In this document: positions 9,249 through 17,244 of the stretch, piece by piece
Layout of the letters: every line of letters starts with the position of its first letter
How positions within the stretch are numbered: the stretch's first letter is position 1
From: JAHEDT01 sp963825615
Lineage (GTDB): Bacteria; Desulfobacterota; Desulfuromonadia; Desulfuromonadales; BM103
Assembly (NCBI GenBank): GCA_963825615.1
Contig: CAWGTV010000008.1
Span: forward strand, 310,001-374,000
Length of the DNA: 64,000 nt
Direction: 5' to 3'
The notes under the pieces: generated by a model
The model's input: the letters and a program-made list of their open reading frames with translations, nothing else
What the model was told of the DNA's origin: nothing
Databases searched by the model: none
Position numbers and translations under genes: made by a program

Positions 9249-9674
9249 CTAAAGGTCGACATAAACCCGGGCGTACCAGCCGGTGGGCGTCTCTTCGAAG
9301 CAGGCCTGATGATAGGTGACCGACTTGACCTGGCGTTCCACACCATGCCGCCGGGGATCAAATACTTCCCCGGCGATGGTGCCCTGCAGCTCGCCGGCGC
9401 TGATCGTTGCAACGTGCAGAGCTGCCGGCACCAGGTTGCCGTTTTCACTCCAGTAGACGAGCTCGTTGAGGCAGCTGACCAACAGCTCCACCGGGTCTTC
9501 GGCACGGACCGTAAAGCTCGTCGTGATCCGCGCAACGGCCGGACTGCGCCCGAACATCAGCGCCGTCATACCCCGGGCCATTGCTTCCACGACCTTTTCC
9601 CGGCTGGCCGCCCGCGCTTCGATGCCCATATCCGCGGTATGTGCCAGCAGCCGGAAGCCGGAGCCAAGGGTCAC
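9249..9674 (-). CDS. archease, RtcB cofactor
   Basis: The 141-residue protein has the archease pattern: HTADMGIEARA near the N-terminus, LVSCLNELVYWSENG in the middle, and KSVTYHQACFEE...WYARVYVDL at the C-terminus ending in an Asp-containing strand. Archease speeds RtcB guanylylation and multiple turnover. The gene sits directly upstream of rtcB (9-base gap). Its ATG overlaps the stop of the upstream zinc-ribbon gene by four bases, so all three are translationally linked. Confidence 0.92.
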   Translation of the reverse strand: MTLGSGFRLLAHTADMGIEARAASREKVVEAMARGMTALMFGRSPAVARITTSFTVRAEDPVELLVSCLNELVYWSENGNLVPAALHVATISAGELQGTIAGEVFDPRRHGVERQVKSVTYHQACFEETPTGWYARVYVDL

Positions 9675-10192
9675 AGCCAGCGTTCCCAGTTGACCCGGCA
9701 GACCCGCGGGGAATCACTCCACTCGACTTGGAGGTCGCCACTGTGGGCGCGGTTCAGGGTCCTACCGAGGTGCTCGGCCAGCTTCTTCTCCGTGGTTTCA
9801 ATCACCAGGCTCTCGCCGCTGGTTTCCATGTGCATGATGCGGGCAATGGGATTCTTGGCCATGACCCGCTCGGCCTCGTTGCTGAGGATGTTGCGGATCT
9901 CCTCTTCGTGACGCCACAGGTAATCGCCGCGCAGCGTGACGATCCCTTCCGGGTAGTGCTCGGCGATCTTCAGGCAGGCCGGGCAGGTCACCCATTGCAC
10001 CTTCGGGTCGTCCTGCATCTCCTTCGCCACGTTCGGTTCAAACTGCCAGCGCTTGCTGCGGTAGATCGCCTGGCACCCCTGGCAGATCGCCGGTTCTTTC
10101 AAGCCGCTCTCCGGCAGGTAGGGGTCATCGCTGGTGCGCGTGCGGCCGCGCTTGTCACTGATGCCGAATTTTTCCACATTGCGTTGCATCAT
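9671..10192 (-). CDS. BCAM0308-like zinc-ribbon protein of the RtcB operon
   Basis: The start is the first of two ATGs (10192), preceded by GGGAGG. The 173-residue product has two CxxC pairs, CQGC near residue 38 and CPAC near residue 71, which should form one zinc ribbon. An alpha/beta domain with LVIETTEKKLAEHLGRTL follows. It resembles the BCAM0308 family, whose function is not established. As first gene of an archease-RtcB operon it may take part in RNA repair, but that is inference from position. Confidence 0.72.
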   Translation of the reverse strand: MMQRNVEKFGISDKRGRTRTSDDPYLPESGLKEPAICQGCQAIYRSKRWQFEPNVAKEMQDDPKVQWVTCPACLKIAEHYPEGIVTLRGDYLWRHEEEIRNILSNEAERVMAKNPIARIMHMETSGESLVIETTEKKLAEHLGRTLNRAHSGDLQVEWSDSPRVCRVNWERWL

Positions 10193-10538
10193 GGTTGCAC
10201 CTCCCACGTCGTCGTTCCGTGAGATTTTATTATAACAGCCAAAATCCATTCTTCGCCCTTTGAGGAAACTTTATGCGAACAGTGGCGTCAGGCGCAAAAT
10301 AAGATATATTTCATTATATATTGCTTAAAACCGCGGCGAATTTACGGAGAGAAAACCAAACCAAAGATTGAGACAGAATGTTTTGCAAGCCGCAGGTAAT
10401 TTGCTTGACAAAACATCGTTCTAAAGATTATCAAGAGTGATGGGCTTTGCATGAAAAAATCTCAACGTTCCATCTTAATATATTAAGCTTTATACGTTTT
10501 ATCGCTTGCTCAAAAAGGCACCGAAAGGAGGTCGCTCA
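10193..10538 (+). promoter_or_regulatory. divergent intergenic region between RNA-repair and hydrogenase operons
   Basis: This 346-base stretch is clearly more AT-rich than its flanks and holds no gene. A possible hydrogenase promoter is TTGACA (about 10405-10410) with TATCAA 18 bases downstream (4 of 6 matches). Further AT tracts lie at 10299-10330. Just before the hydrogenase start is AAAGGAGG (10525-10532). The promoter call is by eye and tentative. Confidence 0.4.
10474..10487. promoter_or_regulatory. 14-bp perfect palindrome upstream of the hydrogenase operon
   Basis: CTTAATATATTAAG is an exact inverted repeat 51 bases upstream of the hydrogenase small-subunit start. The size and position fit a dimeric regulator site close to the transcription start. 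No known consensus was matched with confidence. Confidence 0.35.
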
Positions 10539-11657
10539 ATGAAAACTGACTTGGAAGTCATCTCTTCCCGGATTCCCGAGGAGATACTGCAACGCATGGA
10601 GGCCCGGGGCATCAACCGTCGCGACTTTATCAAGTTCTGCACGGCGACCACGGCCGCTCTGGCGCTGCCGATCTCGATGCTGCCCAGGGTCGCCCAGGCG
10701 ATCGAGGACAAGCGGCCGCCGGTGATCTGGGTGGAGTACCAGAGCTGTTCCGGCGATTCGGAGGCCTTCCTGCGCGGCAACCAGCCGACCGCGGCCGAGA
10801 TCATTCTCGATCTGCTGTCAATCGAATATGCTGATGTGATCATGGCTGCTGCCGGCCACCAGGCCGAGGAAGCCAAGGCCCAGGCGATGGAGAAATACAA
10901 GGGGCAGTACATCCTGATCGTTGAGGGTTCGATACCGACCGGTGCCGATGGCGGCTACTGCACGATCGGCGGCCACAGCTCTGTGGAAGATTGCAAGAAG
11001 CTGGTCCAGAATGCCGCCGCCACGATCTGCGTCGGCTCCTGTTCCTCTTTCGGCGGGATCCCGGCCGCTGCTCCGAATCCGACCAATGCCGTCTCAGTGA
11101 GCAGCCTGGTGCCGGGGGCGGCGATCGTCAACCTGCCCGGGTGCCCGGTCAATGCCGAGAACCTGACGGCAACCATCGTACACTTTTTAACCTTCGGCAA
11201 GCTGCCCGCGGTTGATCGTCTCGGCCGGCCGCAGTTCGCCTACGGCAAACGGATTCATGACAACTGCGAGCGACGCGGCCATTTCGACGCCGGCCAGTAT
11301 GCCGAGTCCTTTGGCGACCCCGGCCATCGTCAGGGGCACTGCCTCTACAAGCTAGGCTGCAAGGGTCCGGAAACCTTTCACAACTGCCCCACCGTCCGTT
11401 ACAACGAGGGCACCTCCTGGCCGGTCATGGCCGGCCACGGCTGCATCGGCTGTTCGGAACCCGGCTTCTGGGACACAATGAGTCCTTTCTACCGGCGCCT
11501 GCCCAAGGTGCCCGGTTTTGGTATTGAAGATACGGCAGACAAGATCGGTATCGGTCTGGCGGCGGCCACGGCAGTGGCCTTCGGTATCCATGGAGTGGCA
11601 AGCTGCTTCCGCAAGGGTGATGCCATGGAAGAAGACAAGATCGTAAAGGAGGACTAA
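10539..11657 (+). CDS. hyaA: [NiFe] hydrogenase small subunit (membrane-bound uptake type)
   Basis: This electron-transfer subunit of a periplasm-facing H2-oxidising hydrogenase has 372 residues from ATG 10539 (AAAGGAGG upstream). It has a Tat signal (NRRDFIKF, residues 26-33) and a C-terminal membrane helix (about 337-358). The distal cluster ligands are in IHDNC...GHCLYKLGC. The medial cluster has the classical three cysteines (HNCP...HGCIGCSEPGFWD). The proximal site is odd: the usual CxGC is CSGD (Cys70, Asp73), with Cys168 and Cys202 as the remaining ligands and an extra Cys164. Asp ligation of this cluster is known from Actinobacteria-type hydrogenases. The Gly-Gly after Cys168 argues against the 4Fe-3S oxygen-tolerant type. 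Confidence 0.95.
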   Translation: MKTDLEVISSRIPEEILQRMEARGINRRDFIKFCTATTAALALPISMLPRVAQAIEDKRPPVIWVEYQSCSGDSEAFLRGNQPTAAEIILDLLSIEYADVIMAAAGHQAEEAKAQAMEKYKGQYILIVEGSIPTGADGGYCTIGGHSSVEDCKKLVQNAAATICVGSCSSFGGIPAAAPNPTNAVSVSSLVPGAAIVNLPGCPVNAENLTATIVHFLTFGKLPAVDRLGRPQFAYGKRIHDNCERRGHFDAGQYAESFGDPGHRQGHCLYKLGCKGPETFHNCPTVRYNEGTSWPVMAGHGCIGCSEPGFWDTMSPFYRRLPKVPGFGIEDTADKIGIGLAAATAVAFGIHGVASCFRKGDAMEEDKIVKED

Positions 11658-11660
11658 CCG

Positions 11661-13373
11661 ATGGCTCAAAGAATTGCCGTTGATCCCATTACCCGTATCG
11701 AAGGTCACCTGCGTATCGAAGCACAGATCGACGGTGGCAAGATTGTTGACGCCTGGAGCTCCTCCACGGCCTTTCGTGGCATCGAAACGATCCTCAAGGG
11801 ACGCGATCCCCGTGATGCTCATCATTTTACCCAGCGCTTCTGCGGCGTCTGCACTACGGTACACTCCATGGCCAGCATCCGGGCCGTGGAAGACGCTCTG
11901 AATATACAGATCCCCGACAATGCCCGCCTGATCCGCAACCTGATCATGGGCATCCAGAATGTGCAGGACCACGTGATCCACTTCTATCACCTGCACGCTC
12001 TCGACTGGGTTGATATCACCAGCGCCCTGGCCGCCGACCCGGCGGCCACAGCCAAGTTCGCCCAGTCAATCTCCAACTGGCCGAACTCGAGCGTCACTTA
12101 CTTCAAGGGCGTCAAGGAAAAGCTGGCCGCTTTTGCCGGCACCGGGCGGCTGGGCCCCTTCCAGAATGCCTACTGGGGGCACAGTGCCTACAAGCTGCCG
12201 CCGGAAGCCAACCTGATGGCCGTCGCCCATTACCTCGAAGCTCTTGAATGGCAAAAAGATGTCATCAAGATCCACGCCATTTTGGGATCCAAGAATCCGC
12301 ATCCGCAGACCTTCCTGGTCGGCGGCATGTCGATCCCGGTCGATCCGAACAGCCAGAATGCCATCAATGCCGACAAGATTGCCTACATCCGCAAGCTGCT
12401 GCGCAGGGCGCGCGCCTTCGTCGAGCAGGTCTACATCCCTGACCTGCTGGCCGTGGCTCCGGCTTATCTTGACTGGGCCGGGATCGGCGGCGGCGTCGGC
12501 AACTACCTCTCCTACGGCGACTTCCCGATGGACAACAGCCCCGGCACCGGCAGCCTCTTCATGCCACGCGGCGTGATCATGGGCAAGGATTTGGCCAACG
12601 TCATGGAGATGGACGAGAAGAAGATCTCCGAGTACGTCACCCACTCCTGGTACAACTACTCTTCGGGCGACGACAAGGGGCTGCACCCCTACAAAGGCGA
12701 GACCACCAACAACTATACCGGGCCGAAACCGCCCTACGAGTTCCTCGACACCAACGGCAAGTACTCCTGGGTCAAGTCGCCGCGCTACATGGACCAGCCG
12801 ATGGAAGTTGGCCCGCTGGCCCGCGTGCTTGTGGCCTATGCCTCCGGGGTTCCGGAAGTCAAGCAGACCGTCGATTTCGTCCTCGGTCAGCTCAACGCCC
12901 CGGCCACGGCGCTCTTCTCGACCCTCGGCCGCACCGCCGCACGCGGCGTGGATGCTCTGCTTCTTGCCCAGAAGAACGAGCTCTGGCTCGACCAGTTGGC
13001 TGACAACATGGGCCGCGGCAACCTCGAGACCTTCAACAAGGAGAAGTGGGATCCGGCCACTTGGCCGAAAGAGGCCCAAGGCTTCGGCTACCACGAAGCA
13101 CCGCGCGGCGCGCTTGGCCATTTCATCCGCATCGAGAACCAGAGGATCGCCAACTACCAGGCCGTCGTCCCTTCGACCTGGAACGCCGGCCCCCGCGACG
13201 CGGCCGGGCAGATGGGTCCCTACGAATCGGCGCTGATCGGCACCCCGATCGCCGACGCCGAGAAGCCGCTGGAAATCCTGCGGACCATCCACTCCTTCGA
13301 TCCCTGCCTGGCCTGTGCCGTGCACGTCATGGATGGCAAGGGCACGGAGATTGTCAAGGTTCGGGTCCTCTAA
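11661..13373 (+). CDS. hyaB: [NiFe] hydrogenase large subunit
   Basis: The catalytic subunit, 570 residues, binds the NiFe(CN)2CO centre. The L1 motif is RFCGVCTTVHSMAS near residue 60, and the L2 motif DPCLACAVH lies at the C-terminus. It is followed by a 15-residue extension (VMDGKG...VRVL) that a dedicated protease removes after the His once nickel is inserted. The gene starts three bases after the small subunit stop with AAAGGAGG in between. The protein is exported together with the Tat-tagged small subunit; it has no signal of its own. Confidence 0.96.
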   Translation: MAQRIAVDPITRIEGHLRIEAQIDGGKIVDAWSSSTAFRGIETILKGRDPRDAHHFTQRFCGVCTTVHSMASIRAVEDALNIQIPDNARLIRNLIMGIQNVQDHVIHFYHLHALDWVDITSALAADPAATAKFAQSISNWPNSSVTYFKGVKEKLAAFAGTGRLGPFQNAYWGHSAYKLPPEANLMAVAHYLEALEWQKDVIKIHAILGSKNPHPQTFLVGGMSIPVDPNSQNAINADKIAYIRKLLRRARAFVEQVYIPDLLAVAPAYLDWAGIGGGVGNYLSYGDFPMDNSPGTGSLFMPRGVIMGKDLANVMEMDEKKISEYVTHSWYNYSSGDDKGLHPYKGETTNNYTGPKPPYEFLDTNGKYSWVKSPRYMDQPMEVGPLARVLVAYASGVPEVKQTVDFVLGQLNAPATALFSTLGRTAARGVDALLLAQKNELWLDQLADNMGRGNLETFNKEKWDPATWPKEAQGFGYHEAPRGALGHFIRIENQRIANYQAVVPSTWNAGPRDAAGQMGPYESALIGTPIADAEKPLEILRTIHSFDPCLACAVHVMDGKGTEIVKVRVL

Positions 13374-13391
13374 AGGAAGGAGGCGCAGACC

Positions 13392-14045
13392 ATGCTAAAA
13401 ATTTATTACGTATGGGAGTGGCCGGTGCGCATCTGTCACTGGATCAACGTGCTCTCCATGATCGTGCTGTCGTTCACCGGCTTCTACATCGGCAGCCCGT
13501 TCATGACGGCGCCGGACACCTCGATGTACATCATGGGTTGGATGCGCATGCTGCATTTTTCCTTTGCATACCTCTTTACGGTGTCGGTGGCGACGCGCAT
13601 CATCTGGATGTTCCTCGGCAATCACCATGCGTCCTGGAAGGCATTTATCCCCTGGATCACAGCCGAGGGACGGCATAACTTTATCAAGATGTTCCGCTAC
13701 TACACCTTCACCGGCAAGAAGATTACCTACGAGGTCGGTCACAACCCGGTGGCGGCAACAGCCTATATCGGCATCTTTTCGCTGTTCCTGTTCCAAATCA
13801 TCTCCGGCTTCGCCATGTACGGGCAGTATGCCCCGGGCGGGTTCTGGAACGGTATGCTCGGCTGGATTAACGTGCTGGTCGGCAACCAGTGGCTGCGCCT
13901 GCTCCACCATGGCGTGATGTGGCTGTTGGCCGGATTCATCATCAACCACATCTACAGCGGCTGGCTGATGGATGTGAAGATGCGCAACGGCACCATGAGC
14001 GGCATCTTCAGCGGTTACCGCTACATCGAACCGGAGGACCTTTAA
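13392..14045 (+). CDS. cybH: Ni/Fe-hydrogenase b-type cytochrome subunit
   Basis: A 217-residue di-heme membrane anchor that passes electrons from the hydrogenase small subunit to the quinone pool. It has four to five transmembrane helices. Candidate heme histidines are in WPVRICHWINV, MRMLHFSFAY, LLHHGVMW and FIINHIYSGWLMDV, the last being the family's C-terminal signature. The ribosome-binding site AAGGAGG lies just upstream. The stop codon overlaps the next ATG by one base (TAATG). Confidence 0.94.
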   Translation: MLKIYYVWEWPVRICHWINVLSMIVLSFTGFYIGSPFMTAPDTSMYIMGWMRMLHFSFAYLFTVSVATRIIWMFLGNHHASWKAFIPWITAEGRHNFIKMFRYYTFTGKKITYEVGHNPVAATAYIGIFSLFLFQIISGFAMYGQYAPGGFWNGMLGWINVLVGNQWLRLLHHGVMWLLAGFIINHIYSGWLMDVKMRNGTMSGIFSGYRYIEPEDL

Positions 14046-14530
14046 TGTCGATCCTGGTCCTCGGACTGGGCAACACGATCATGACGGATGACGGTTTCGG
14101 GGTGAAAGTGGTCACAACACTTTCATCCCGTTACCATTTTCTCGGGGAGGCAGCGCTACTGGACGGCGGCACCCTCGGTCTCGATCTGCTGCCCTACCTG
14201 GAAGAAATCGAATCGCTGCTGATCGTCGATGCACTCGACATGCGCGCCGAACCGGGCAGCATCTTCCGCCTGCAGGGCAAAGAGGTCCCACGGGCTTTTG
14301 CCAGCAAGCTCTCGGTCCACCAGATGGGGCTGCAGGACCTGCTGGCGGTCGCCGAACTGCAGGGTCACGTGCCCCGCAACCTGGTAGTCTGGGGCGTACA
14401 GCCGGAGTGCATCGAGATGGGTACCGAGTTGACAGCAACCGTGACGGCAGCCGTCGAGCCTGTGATCAGCAGCGTGTTGGAGGAGTTACGGGGGTGGGGA
14501 ATAACCTACACAGCGCGGGGCGGACAGTGA
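14045..14530 (+). CDS. hyaD: hydrogenase maturation protease
   Basis: This 161-residue endopeptidase of the HyaD/HybD (peptidase M52) family clips the C-terminal extension of the large subunit after Ni insertion. The hallmark LVLGLGNTIMTDDGFG (with the metal-binding Asp) is at the N-terminus, a second acidic ligand is in LIVDALDM, and the histidine is in KLSVHQMGLQDLL. Start ATG 14045 overlaps the cytochrome b stop, and the end overlaps the next GTG start (GTGA). The whole operon is therefore translationally coupled. Confidence 0.93.
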   Translation: MSILVLGLGNTIMTDDGFGVKVVTTLSSRYHFLGEAALLDGGTLGLDLLPYLEEIESLLIVDALDMRAEPGSIFRLQGKEVPRAFASKLSVHQMGLQDLLAVAELQGHVPRNLVVWGVQPECIEMGTELTATVTAAVEPVISSVLEELRGWGITYTARGGQ

Positions 14531-14949
14531 GAGGCGTGAAGAACATCCTTTTCCACACCCTGAAACTCACCATCATGACGGCACTGCTGTTTTACGGATG
14601 CGGCCAGCAGCAGGTCGATTACCCTAAGCGCCAGATGCCGCAAGGGCTGATGGAGGATACGGCACAATTGGCGGCCGGACATGAACTGTTCAGAGACAAG
14701 TGCGCTTCCTGCCATGGCAAGCCGAGCGAGGGGCGCTCCAGTCGGGCGGCATTTTTCCAACCACCGGCGCCGGATTTCTCTGCACAGCATTACCGGGAGG
14801 CCGACCCGGCCTACCTGTTCTGGCGCATTGAATTCGGCAAGACCGTCGAACCGTATCTTTCCAGCGGCTCGGTCATGCCGGCCTGGCGCGGTCTGACCGA
14901 CCGGGAGATCTGGCAGCTGGTCGCCTACCTGAAAACCCGGGTCGAATAA
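14527..14949 (+). CDS. c-type cytochrome lipoprotein at the end of the hydrogenase operon
   Basis: The start is taken as GTG 14527, overlapping the protease stop by four bases. The 140-residue product has a lipoprotein signal with lipobox LFYGC, one heme-binding site CASCH and a likely axial Met in GSVMPAWRGLTD. The layout is that of class I cytochrome c (cytochrome CBB3-like fold, residues about 45-138). It should be membrane-anchored and periplasmic, which suits an additional electron exit for the hydrogenase. That role is inferred from the operon position. Confidence 0.82.
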   Translation: MRGVKNILFHTLKLTIMTALLFYGCGQQQVDYPKRQMPQGLMEDTAQLAAGHELFRDKCASCHGKPSEGRSSRAAFFQPPAPDFSAQHYREADPAYLFWRIEFGKTVEPYLSSGSVMPAWRGLTDREIWQLVAYLKTRVE

Positions 14950-14982
14950 TGGCCGAGCCTTTACGCTCAACACCCCGCCAAG

Positions 14983-15015
14983 ACAAAAAGGGCCGGAAAA
15001 TTCCGGCCCTTTTTT
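14983..15015. terminator. bidirectional intrinsic terminator
   Basis: GGGCCGGAA (14990-14998) pairs with TTCCGGCCC (15001-15009). A-run on the left and T-run on the right make it usable from both strands. It separates the hydrogenase operon (+) from pckG (-). Confidence 0.85.
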
Positions 15016-15036
15016 CATTTCTTATGACGCAACAAG

Positions 15037-16890
15037 TTACTCGTTCCAACCTTCCGGATGCACATCGCCGATCTGCTCCCAGTGCTCTGGCGAGCGCCAC
15101 AGGCTGGAGATGATCAGTTCGCGCATGCGCAGGAACTCCTTGGGAAGTTTGTCGAACATTTTCAGGAACAGCTCCTCGTGGGAGAGGACTTCGGCCTGCC
15201 AGACGTCACGATCGACAGCGGTCAGCGCGTTGAACTTCTCGCGCGAGATATTTAGGCCGTCCCAGTCCATGTCATCGTAGCGCGGCATCCAGCCCAGGGG
15301 ACTTTCGACGGCGCCGGTGCGCCCCTGGATACGCTCGATGATCCACTTGAGCACGCGCATGTTCTCGCCGTAGCCCGGCCAGGCGAACTTGCCCTTTTCA
15401 TCCTTGAGGAACCAGTTGACGCTGAAGATGCGCGGCGGCTTGGCCACCGAGCGGCCGACCGACAGCCAGTGGCCGAAGTAGTCGGCCATGTGGTAACCGC
15501 AGAAGGGCAGCATGGCGAAAGGATCGCGGCGCACATTGCCGGTGGCACCGACCGCGGCTGCCGTGGTTTCCGAGCCAAGGGTGGCGGCAAGATAAACGCC
15601 GAAGTTCCAGTTGAAGGCCTGGTAGACAAGCGGAATGGTGTCCTTGCGGCGACCGCCGAAGATCATGGCGCTGAGCGATACACCCTTCGGGTTCTCCCAG
15701 TCCGGGTCGATGGACGGGCACTGGCTGGCCGGCGAGGTGAAGCGCGCGTTGGGGTGGGCGGCCGGGCGGCCGCAATCGGGCGTCCAGGCATTGCCCTGCC
15801 AGTCGGTCAACTTGGCGGGGGGATCGTCGGTCATCCCCTCCCACCAGACATCACCGTCCTCGGTCAAGGCGACGTTGGTGAAGATGGTGTTGGAAGCACA
15901 GGAGGCCATGGCGTTGGGGTTGGTCATGACCGAGGTCCCCGGAGCCACGCCGAAGTAGCCGTACTCTGGGTTGATCGCATGCAGTGTCCCGTCGGCGGAA
16001 GGCTTGATCCAGGCGATATCATCGCCGATGGTGGTCACCTTCCAGCCTTTGTCCGTGAAGTTTTTCGGCGGGATCAGCATGGCAAAGTTGGTTTTGCCGC
16101 AAGCGCTGGGGAAAGCGGCACCCACATAGGACTTCTGGCCGTCTGGCGATTCGACGCCAAGGATCAGCATGTGTTCAGCCAGCCACCCCTCGTCATAGCC
16201 GATTTTCGAAGCGATGCGCAGAGCCAGGCACTTTTTCCCGAGCAGGGCGTTGCCACCATAACCACTGCCGAAAGACCAGATCGAGCGCTCTTCGGGGAAG
16301 TGGACGATGTACTTTTCCTTGTTGCATGGCCAGGGGACATCCTTCTCGCCAGGCGCCAGCGGAGCACCGATCGAATGCAGGCAGGGGACGAAATCGCCGT
16401 TGCCGAGAACGTCAAGAACCGCCTTGCCCATGCGGGTCATGATGCGCATATTGACGACCACGTAGGGGGAGTCGGAAATCTCCACGCCGATCTTGGCGAT
16501 CGGCGATCCGAGCGGCCCCATGCTGAAGGGGATGATGTACATGGTCCGGCCGCGCATGCACCCCTTGAAGAGTTTCTGCAGCTTGTCCTTCATCTCCTTC
16601 GGCGGCATCCAGTTGTTGGTCGGGCCAGCGTCGTGCTTGGAGATGCTGCAGATGTAAGTACGGTCTTCCACGCGGGCCACATCGATCGGATCAGACCAGG
16701 CCAGGTAACTGTTGGGCCGCTTCTTTTCGTTGAGCTTGCGGAAGGTCCCCGAACTGACCAGCAAGCTGCACATCTCGTCGTATTCCTTCTGTGAACCATC
16801 GCACCAGTGGATACGCGCCGGTTCACACAGCGCCGCAACCTTTTCCACCCACTTCAGCAACTTGTCATTTTTAGGCATCTCGATACTCAT
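15037..16890 (-). CDS. pckG: phosphoenolpyruvate carboxykinase (GTP)
   Basis: Interconverts oxaloacetate plus GTP with PEP, CO2 and GDP. The 617-residue length matches GTP-type enzymes, and kinase motif FPSACGKTNFAM (P-loop) is followed by TIGDDIAWI (Mn-binding Asp). GGRRKDTIPLVYQAFNW and the C-terminal PRYDDMDWDGL are also GTP-type signatures. The start is ATG 16890 after GGAGG; an in-frame ATG 19 codons upstream lacks a ribosome-binding site. It is transcribed divergently from the ATP-type enzyme at 17245, so this genome carries both non-homologous nucleotide classes side by side. Confidence 0.95.
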   Translation of the reverse strand: MSIEMPKNDKLLKWVEKVAALCEPARIHWCDGSQKEYDEMCSLLVSSGTFRKLNEKKRPNSYLAWSDPIDVARVEDRTYICSISKHDAGPTNNWMPPKEMKDKLQKLFKGCMRGRTMYIIPFSMGPLGSPIAKIGVEISDSPYVVVNMRIMTRMGKAVLDVLGNGDFVPCLHSIGAPLAPGEKDVPWPCNKEKYIVHFPEERSIWSFGSGYGGNALLGKKCLALRIASKIGYDEGWLAEHMLILGVESPDGQKSYVGAAFPSACGKTNFAMLIPPKNFTDKGWKVTTIGDDIAWIKPSADGTLHAINPEYGYFGVAPGTSVMTNPNAMASCASNTIFTNVALTEDGDVWWEGMTDDPPAKLTDWQGNAWTPDCGRPAAHPNARFTSPASQCPSIDPDWENPKGVSLSAMIFGGRRKDTIPLVYQAFNWNFGVYLAATLGSETTAAAVGATGNVRRDPFAMLPFCGYHMADYFGHWLSVGRSVAKPPRIFSVNWFLKDEKGKFAWPGYGENMRVLKWIIERIQGRTGAVESPLGWMPRYDDMDWDGLNISREKFNALTAVDRDVWQAEVLSHEELFLKMFDKLPKEFLRMRELIISSLWRSPEHWEQIGDVHPEGWNE

Positions 16891-17244
16891 CTTTGTGGCC
16901 TCCAAACTGGAATTTTTGTCGTTTGAGCCAGACACCAGACATGCCAAAAACCTGCAACGGCAATTGGCCTCTTTGGCTCAGGGGACGAATGCTGTTTGCC
17001 TGGAATTGCCCCAATGCGGGCATGTTTTTCTTGATAATAAAAATAAACTATACAACAACAACTTAGCCGTTCCCAGCGGAAATATCTCAATCTGCAAAAT
17101 CTTTTCAGCCATGTTTACGGGGCTGGTACGGTTTTTCCTTTTTTATTCTCACTAAATTTGTTATAACCCTGTTTCCAAAAAAAACGCCCGGTTGGCAGCA
17201 ATCCGCCGATCAAACATTCATTAATACCGTAGGGGGTAAAGCTT
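16891..17244 (+). promoter_or_regulatory. divergent intergenic region between pckG and pckA
   Basis: These 354 bases hold no convincing gene. The central part (about 17025-17175) is AT-rich and must contain the two outward promoters; I could not fix the -35/-10 boxes with confidence. AGGGGGT just before 17245 is the pckA ribosome-binding site. Checking for cyclic-di-GMP (GEMM) riboswitch features on either strand by eye gave no match. Confidence 0.4.

Noticed and set aside
10260..10300. Sigma-54 promoter before the hydrogenase operon
   Set aside because: The TGGC...GC-like segment near 10278 does not keep the required -24/-12 spacing and bases.
12066..13325. Long open frame on the minus strand opposite the hydrogenase large subunit (over 400 codons)
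   Set aside because: Antisense shadow of a high-GC coding sequence; no ribosome-binding site or family signature, and the plus strand is unmistakably hyaB.
15469..16794. Long open frame on the plus strand opposite pckG (over 400 codons)
   Set aside because: Antisense shadow; the minus strand encodes a full-length GTP-PEPCK with all motifs.
16960..17060. Cyclic-di-GMP (GEMM) riboswitch in the pck intergenic region
   Set aside because: Some G/C-rich pieces resemble it on the minus strand, but the conserved ACGCAAAGCC-type core is missing.
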